A stretch of DNA of 8,848 bases, from assembly GCA_002705605.1 (NCBI GenBank), contig PAJD01000022.1, positions 17,368 through 26,215 on the forward strand. Direction: 5' to 3'. The stretch is from Fidelibacterota bacterium. Its GTDB lineage: Bacteria > Fidelibacterota > Marinisomatia > SCGC-AAA003-L08 > D37C17. Positions 6,486 through 8,848 of the stretch are shown one piece after another (the first letter of the stretch is position 1; every line of letters starts with the position of its first letter). The notes under the pieces were generated by a model, which ran no database searches, was not told the DNA's origin, and worked only from the letters and a program-made list of their open reading frames with translations. The translations under genes were made by a program, and so were the position numbers.

Positions 6486-8848
6486 TTCATCCATCTCAAT
6501 ATCATGATTAACTATACTGATAGAATCGGGTGCATTTGTATGGATAAACAATGTATCTGATTCTAAGAACGGGATATTATATGATAATGCGTAAATATCA
6601 TCTGGCTCTGGATAATTTTCTGAAAATTCTATAGCAAAGTTAGTATCATCCCATGTGAGATAATTTTGGCCATAAAAACTAGTCAGCTTAGACTCCCCAA
6701 CTAAGATTTTGTCATTAAACTTCTCGTAAGATCCACTATTATCTAAATCAACTACAATCAAATCTAGCGTATCTTTTAAAGTATTACTGTAAACATAGAA
6801 ATCAAAATGAATATTATCTAAAAATCCTTGTGACGATATAACTTGTGCACCTGAATTTGAAGCTACATCATTATCAGATTCATCTAAAATTGAGTTATCT
6901 AAAATTGAGGGATTAGTATAAACTTTACTATTATTTGTAAAAACAATATTACAATCCCATGGTTTAATGTGTTCTAATCTGTCATTAATTGATATTATAG
7001 GCTCATCAGCGTTACTAACACTACCGGTATTCAACCAGCTGCTATTTAAAAAAGAACCACTTTCTATATTTTTAATAGTAAAAACCAATCCATCTATAGC
7101 ATCTGTAGTAACAAATTTATCAGGATCTAAAGACCAATAATCATACTGAGGGAAATTATTTTCATAATAAATAAAATGATTTTGATAAAAACTAGTCGGA
7201 GAAAATTCACCTGATTCACTATAAACTAATCTAATGTCATTCCAATCACAAGCGTCTTCTTCAACACAATCATTATTATCATTAATTGAACCACAATAAC
7301 TATTACCAAAATCTTCTAAAGTACATTCTTCAGAAAAAGATAATCTACAGCCTCCAATATCGACTTCATTTTCAGTATTCCAAAACTTAAATTCACTAAT
7401 ATCATATTCATCTAAGTAGGGGCTCCAAATACCTCCATTCTCTATACATAATTCTTGATTAAATATTCCAAAATTATCTGTTTCACAACTACCATAAATA
7501 GGAGAACCATTACACTCATTATTACCATATCTTGAAATTGAATCAATATTATACATCAAAGTATCAGAGTCAACACTTGAATATGTAAAATCAAATTTAA
7601 AACAATCATTTTCATCACCTAAAGATCCATATAAAATCAAATCTTGATCACTCTGAAACCCATAAAAGGAAGAAAGATCTTCAATATCAAAGTAAAGACT
7701 ATCTTGACTTTGAAGCCATGTACCATTTCGTATTCCATCATCCCAGAAACAAGAAGATAATACATTGCATTGCTCTTCTTGAGAGTAATCTAAACATGGA
7801 TATTCAGCGCAAATTTCATTATCCCAAAAACAACCATATTGACCTATACAATCATTTTGATTTATTATTGAACTGCACTCAACACCATTACAAAAACCTT
7901 CTTCTTTGTAAACATTAAAGCCACTTGTAACTAAGTAGTTTGTACTATCTGTTTGATTTTCAAACGTTAACATATAGTTTTTATCGTCTTCAATTAATGA
8001 CTGTGAATAGACTTCAACATCTAAAGTTCCAGTGCCTGATATTTTTTCATTATCAACATCAATCCAAGGATGAACAAAACCTGCCGAATAATCAGATGGA
8101 ATAACAACCGCAACATTGGGTCCTGTTCCAACAACGTATTCATTTTCATCTAATTCTATTAATGCTTTATTTTCTGATGGTGGAATACCACTTTCAATAT
8201 CCTCATTTGCTGGCAACCCATAATCATAAGCAACAACAGCATAATAATATGTTCTTCCATTATCAACATCATAATCTATATATTTATGTTCCAAACCTGT
8301 ATCATCTCCAAGATAGTATGCTGCTCCAAATACAGGAGCATAATCTGCAAATCCTCTTATTGAATCAATTTTATCACATTGAAAGATAGGTTCATAAAAC
8401 ATTGGATTTCCATAACCATCTGTGATTGTTTGAGCATCTTTAAAATACTTATCAGTTGCACGATAAAGCTTATATCCTTCAAAATCATTTTGAAGACTAT
8501 CGGGCAAAAATCTATCTATAGAGCTTTCTGCGACATCATTCCAAGTTAAAACAACATGACCATCTCCTGCCTCTGCTGTGAGTGTTGGTATATCAGGTGG
8601 AACAGCAAACCTATAGTCTGTCTCGTAAATTAATTGAATAGTTTTTTTCAAAGCAAACAAAGCAGGAACATCTTGCTGATCACCACCAGGAGAGCCTTGA
8701 ATATTATCCATTGAATGAATTTCAGCCATTGAAATTCTTTCTGTCTTACCTTTCTCCAAACCAAATATAGAAGATGAAAAAACTTCAATTAAGTTCGATG
8801 GTGTTCCTGTAAATTGATCAAAAGCTTCTTCCCCAGATATAACCATTA
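6177..8848 (-). CDS. Large secreted protein with FN3-like domain, Cys/Trp repeats and T9SS C-terminal sorting domain (N-terminus outside window)
   Basis: The reading frame stays open to the window edge, and the codon before the first visible Met (8846) ends in TA, so it is not a stop. There is no signal peptide, so I treat that Met as internal and the gene as truncated at its 5' end. Numbering from it gives 889 residues. Residues ~1-85 resemble the segment preceding FN3 domains in large FCB-group secreted proteins. Residues ~86-208 are FN3-like (PPDIPTLTAEAGDGHVVLTW, then DFEGYKLYRATD and NGRTYYYAVVAYDYG). Residues 319-370 and 454-535 are Cys-rich repeats. Residues ~788-889 form a T9SS type A-like sorting domain: KVVPNPYVATN, FTHLP, IKIFTVSG, AAGIYIYHV and the end GKFAIVK. 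In Bacteroidetes this domain directs passage through the outer membrane and anchoring or release at the surface. No catalytic domain is visible, so the function is unknown; adhesin, structural or enzyme accessory roles are possible. It ends in TGA, overlapping the next gene by 4 bp. Confidence 0.85.
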   Translation of the reverse strand, partial: MVISGEEAFDQFTGTPSNLIEVFSSSIFGLEKGKTERISMAEIHSMDNIQGSPGGDQQDVPALFALKKTIQLIYETDYRFAVPPDIPTLTAEAGDGHVVLTWNDVAESSIDRFLPDSLQNDFEGYKLYRATDKYFKDAQTITDGYGNPMFYEPIFQCDKIDSIRGFADYAPVFGAAYYLGDDTGLEHKYIDYDVDNGRTYYYAVVAYDYGLPANEDIESGIPPSENKALIELDENEYVVGTGPNVAVVIPSDYSAGFVHPWIDVDNEKISGTGTLDVEVYSQSLIEDDKNYMLTFENQTDSTNYLVTSGFNVYKEEGFCNGVECSSIINQNDCIGQYGCFWDNEICAEYPCLDYSQEEQCNVLSSCFWDDGIRNGTWLQSQDSLYFDIEDLSSFYGFQSDQDLILYGSLGDENDCFKFDFTYSSVDSDTLMYNIDSISRYGNNECNGSPIYGSCETDNFGIFNQELCIENGGIWSPYLDEYDISEFKFWNTENEVDIGGCRLSFSEECTLEDFGNSYCGSINDNNDCVEEDACDWNDIRLVYSESGEFSPTSFYQNHFIYYENNFPQYDYWSLDPDKFVTTDAIDGLVFTIKNIESGSFLNSSWLNTGSVSNADEPIISINDRLEHIKPWDCNIVFTNNSKVYTNPSILDNSILDESDNDVASNSGAQVISSQGFLDNIHFDFYVYSNTLKDTLDLIVVDLDNSGSYEKFNDKILVGESKLTSFYGQNYLTWDDTNFAIEFSENYPEPDDIYALSYNIPFLESDTLFIHTNAPDSISIVNHDIEMDEIKVVPNPYVATNLMEEAFSNPNQNQERKIMFTHLPAMCEIKIFTVSGVLVNTIDVNNSYDDGKAYWDLLSNEGLEVAAGIYIYHVQSKINEKYALGKFAIVK
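6882..6911 (-). repeat. 15-bp tandem duplication inside the T9SS protein gene
   Basis: Two adjacent 15-bp units (6882-6896 and 6897-6911) share their first 13 bases, ATCTAAAATTGAG on the plus strand. They encode the repeat SILDN-SILDE at residues ~647-656. The frame is preserved. It looks like a small slippage duplication and has no evident regulatory role. Confidence 0.7.
7242..7487 (-). repeat. Further Cys/Trp repeats, one exact and one degenerate
   Basis: Protein residues 454-535 of the T9SS protein. A third exact copy uses C518, C527, C533 and W535 with the same C-x8-C-x5-C-x-W spacing. An earlier looser copy uses C454 and C467 followed by GGIW (W474), where the third Cys is replaced by Gly. 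About 40 residues without the motif separate the two. Cysteines outside the repeats (C415, C445, C500, C508) may pair with them. Confidence 0.65.
7737..7892 (-). repeat. Two tandem Cys/Trp protein repeats (C-x8-C-x5-C-x-W-D)
   Basis: Protein residues 319-370 of the T9SS protein. Repeat 1 uses C324, C333, C339 and W341. Repeat 2 uses C351, C360, C366 and W368. Both have spacing C-x8-C-x5-C-F-W-D. C319 and C346 lie five positions before the first Cys of each repeat, making a C-x4-C lead-in. Such regular cysteines in an exported protein suggest small disulfide-stabilised modules, loosely reminiscent of PSI-type (plexin-semaphorin-integrin) folds, though the spacing differs. The role is unknown. 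Confidence 0.75.

Noticed and set aside
7718..8389. Two plus-strand open frames (7718-7918 and 8162-8389)
   Set aside because: Both are antisense to the large T9SS protein, with His/Gln/Tyr-rich low-complexity products typical of shadow frames.
8844..8846. ATG near the window end as the true start of the T9SS protein
   Set aside because: No signal peptide follows, the frame is open to the edge, and the protein type normally has a long N-terminal part. It is better treated as internal.
1..8848. CRISPR array, tRNA, rRNA, transposase or phage genes
   Set aside because: No regular direct repeats with spacers, no structural RNA signature and no mobile-element protein were seen; nearly every base belongs to one of five secreted or envelope protein genes.

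Overview
The window is AT-rich and almost entirely coding. It holds five genes, all on the minus strand, so transcription runs from position 8848 down to 1. The spacings between them are a 4-bp overlap, 3 bp, 13 bp and 51 bp, which looks like one operon. I see no rRNA, tRNA, CRISPR array, insertion sequence or origin. The style of the proteins points to the Fibrobacteres-Chlorobi-Bacteroidetes (FCB) group, most likely Candidatus Neomarinimicrobiota (SAR406, marine). The clues are a PorV/PorQ-like outer-membrane protein, a type IX secretion (T9SS) C-terminal sorting domain, a dockerin-like tail on a secreted protein, long modular secreted enzymes, and mostly weak or absent Shine-Dalgarno sequences. 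The phylum is an inference from protein style only.

Layout in transcription order. (1) 8848-6177: the C-terminal ~890 residues of a large secreted protein, with its N-terminus outside the window. It carries an FN3-like domain, unusual cysteine/tryptophan repeats and a T9SS sorting domain. (2) 6180-5131: a complete PorV/PorQ-family outer-membrane beta-barrel whose start codon overlaps the stop of the preceding gene (ATGA). (3) 5127-2773: a modular secreted protein with a carbohydrate-binding-like domain, an FN3-like domain, an arylsulfotransferase (ASST) propeller, an Ig-like domain and a two-loop dockerin-like tail. (4) 2759-1317: a SurA/PpiD-like periplasmic chaperone with a degenerate parvulin domain and a TTG start. 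(5) 1265-1: the N-terminal 421 residues of a secreted alpha-amylase-like (GH13-type) protein, with a CBM25/26-like starch-binding domain, Ig-like domains and a CBM48-like domain. Its catalytic barrel lies beyond position 1.

A reasonable reading is an envelope and secretion cluster: three exported modular proteins, one outer-membrane protein of the family that shuttles T9SS cargo, and one periplasmic chaperone. The points most worth a second look are the coupling of a T9SS cargo to its own PorV-like protein, the exact C-x8-C-x5-C-x-W repeats, the dockerin-tailed PAPS-independent sulfotransferase with a third dockerin-type calcium loop inside its catalytic domain, and the parvulin-like protein lacking the usual catalytic signatures.
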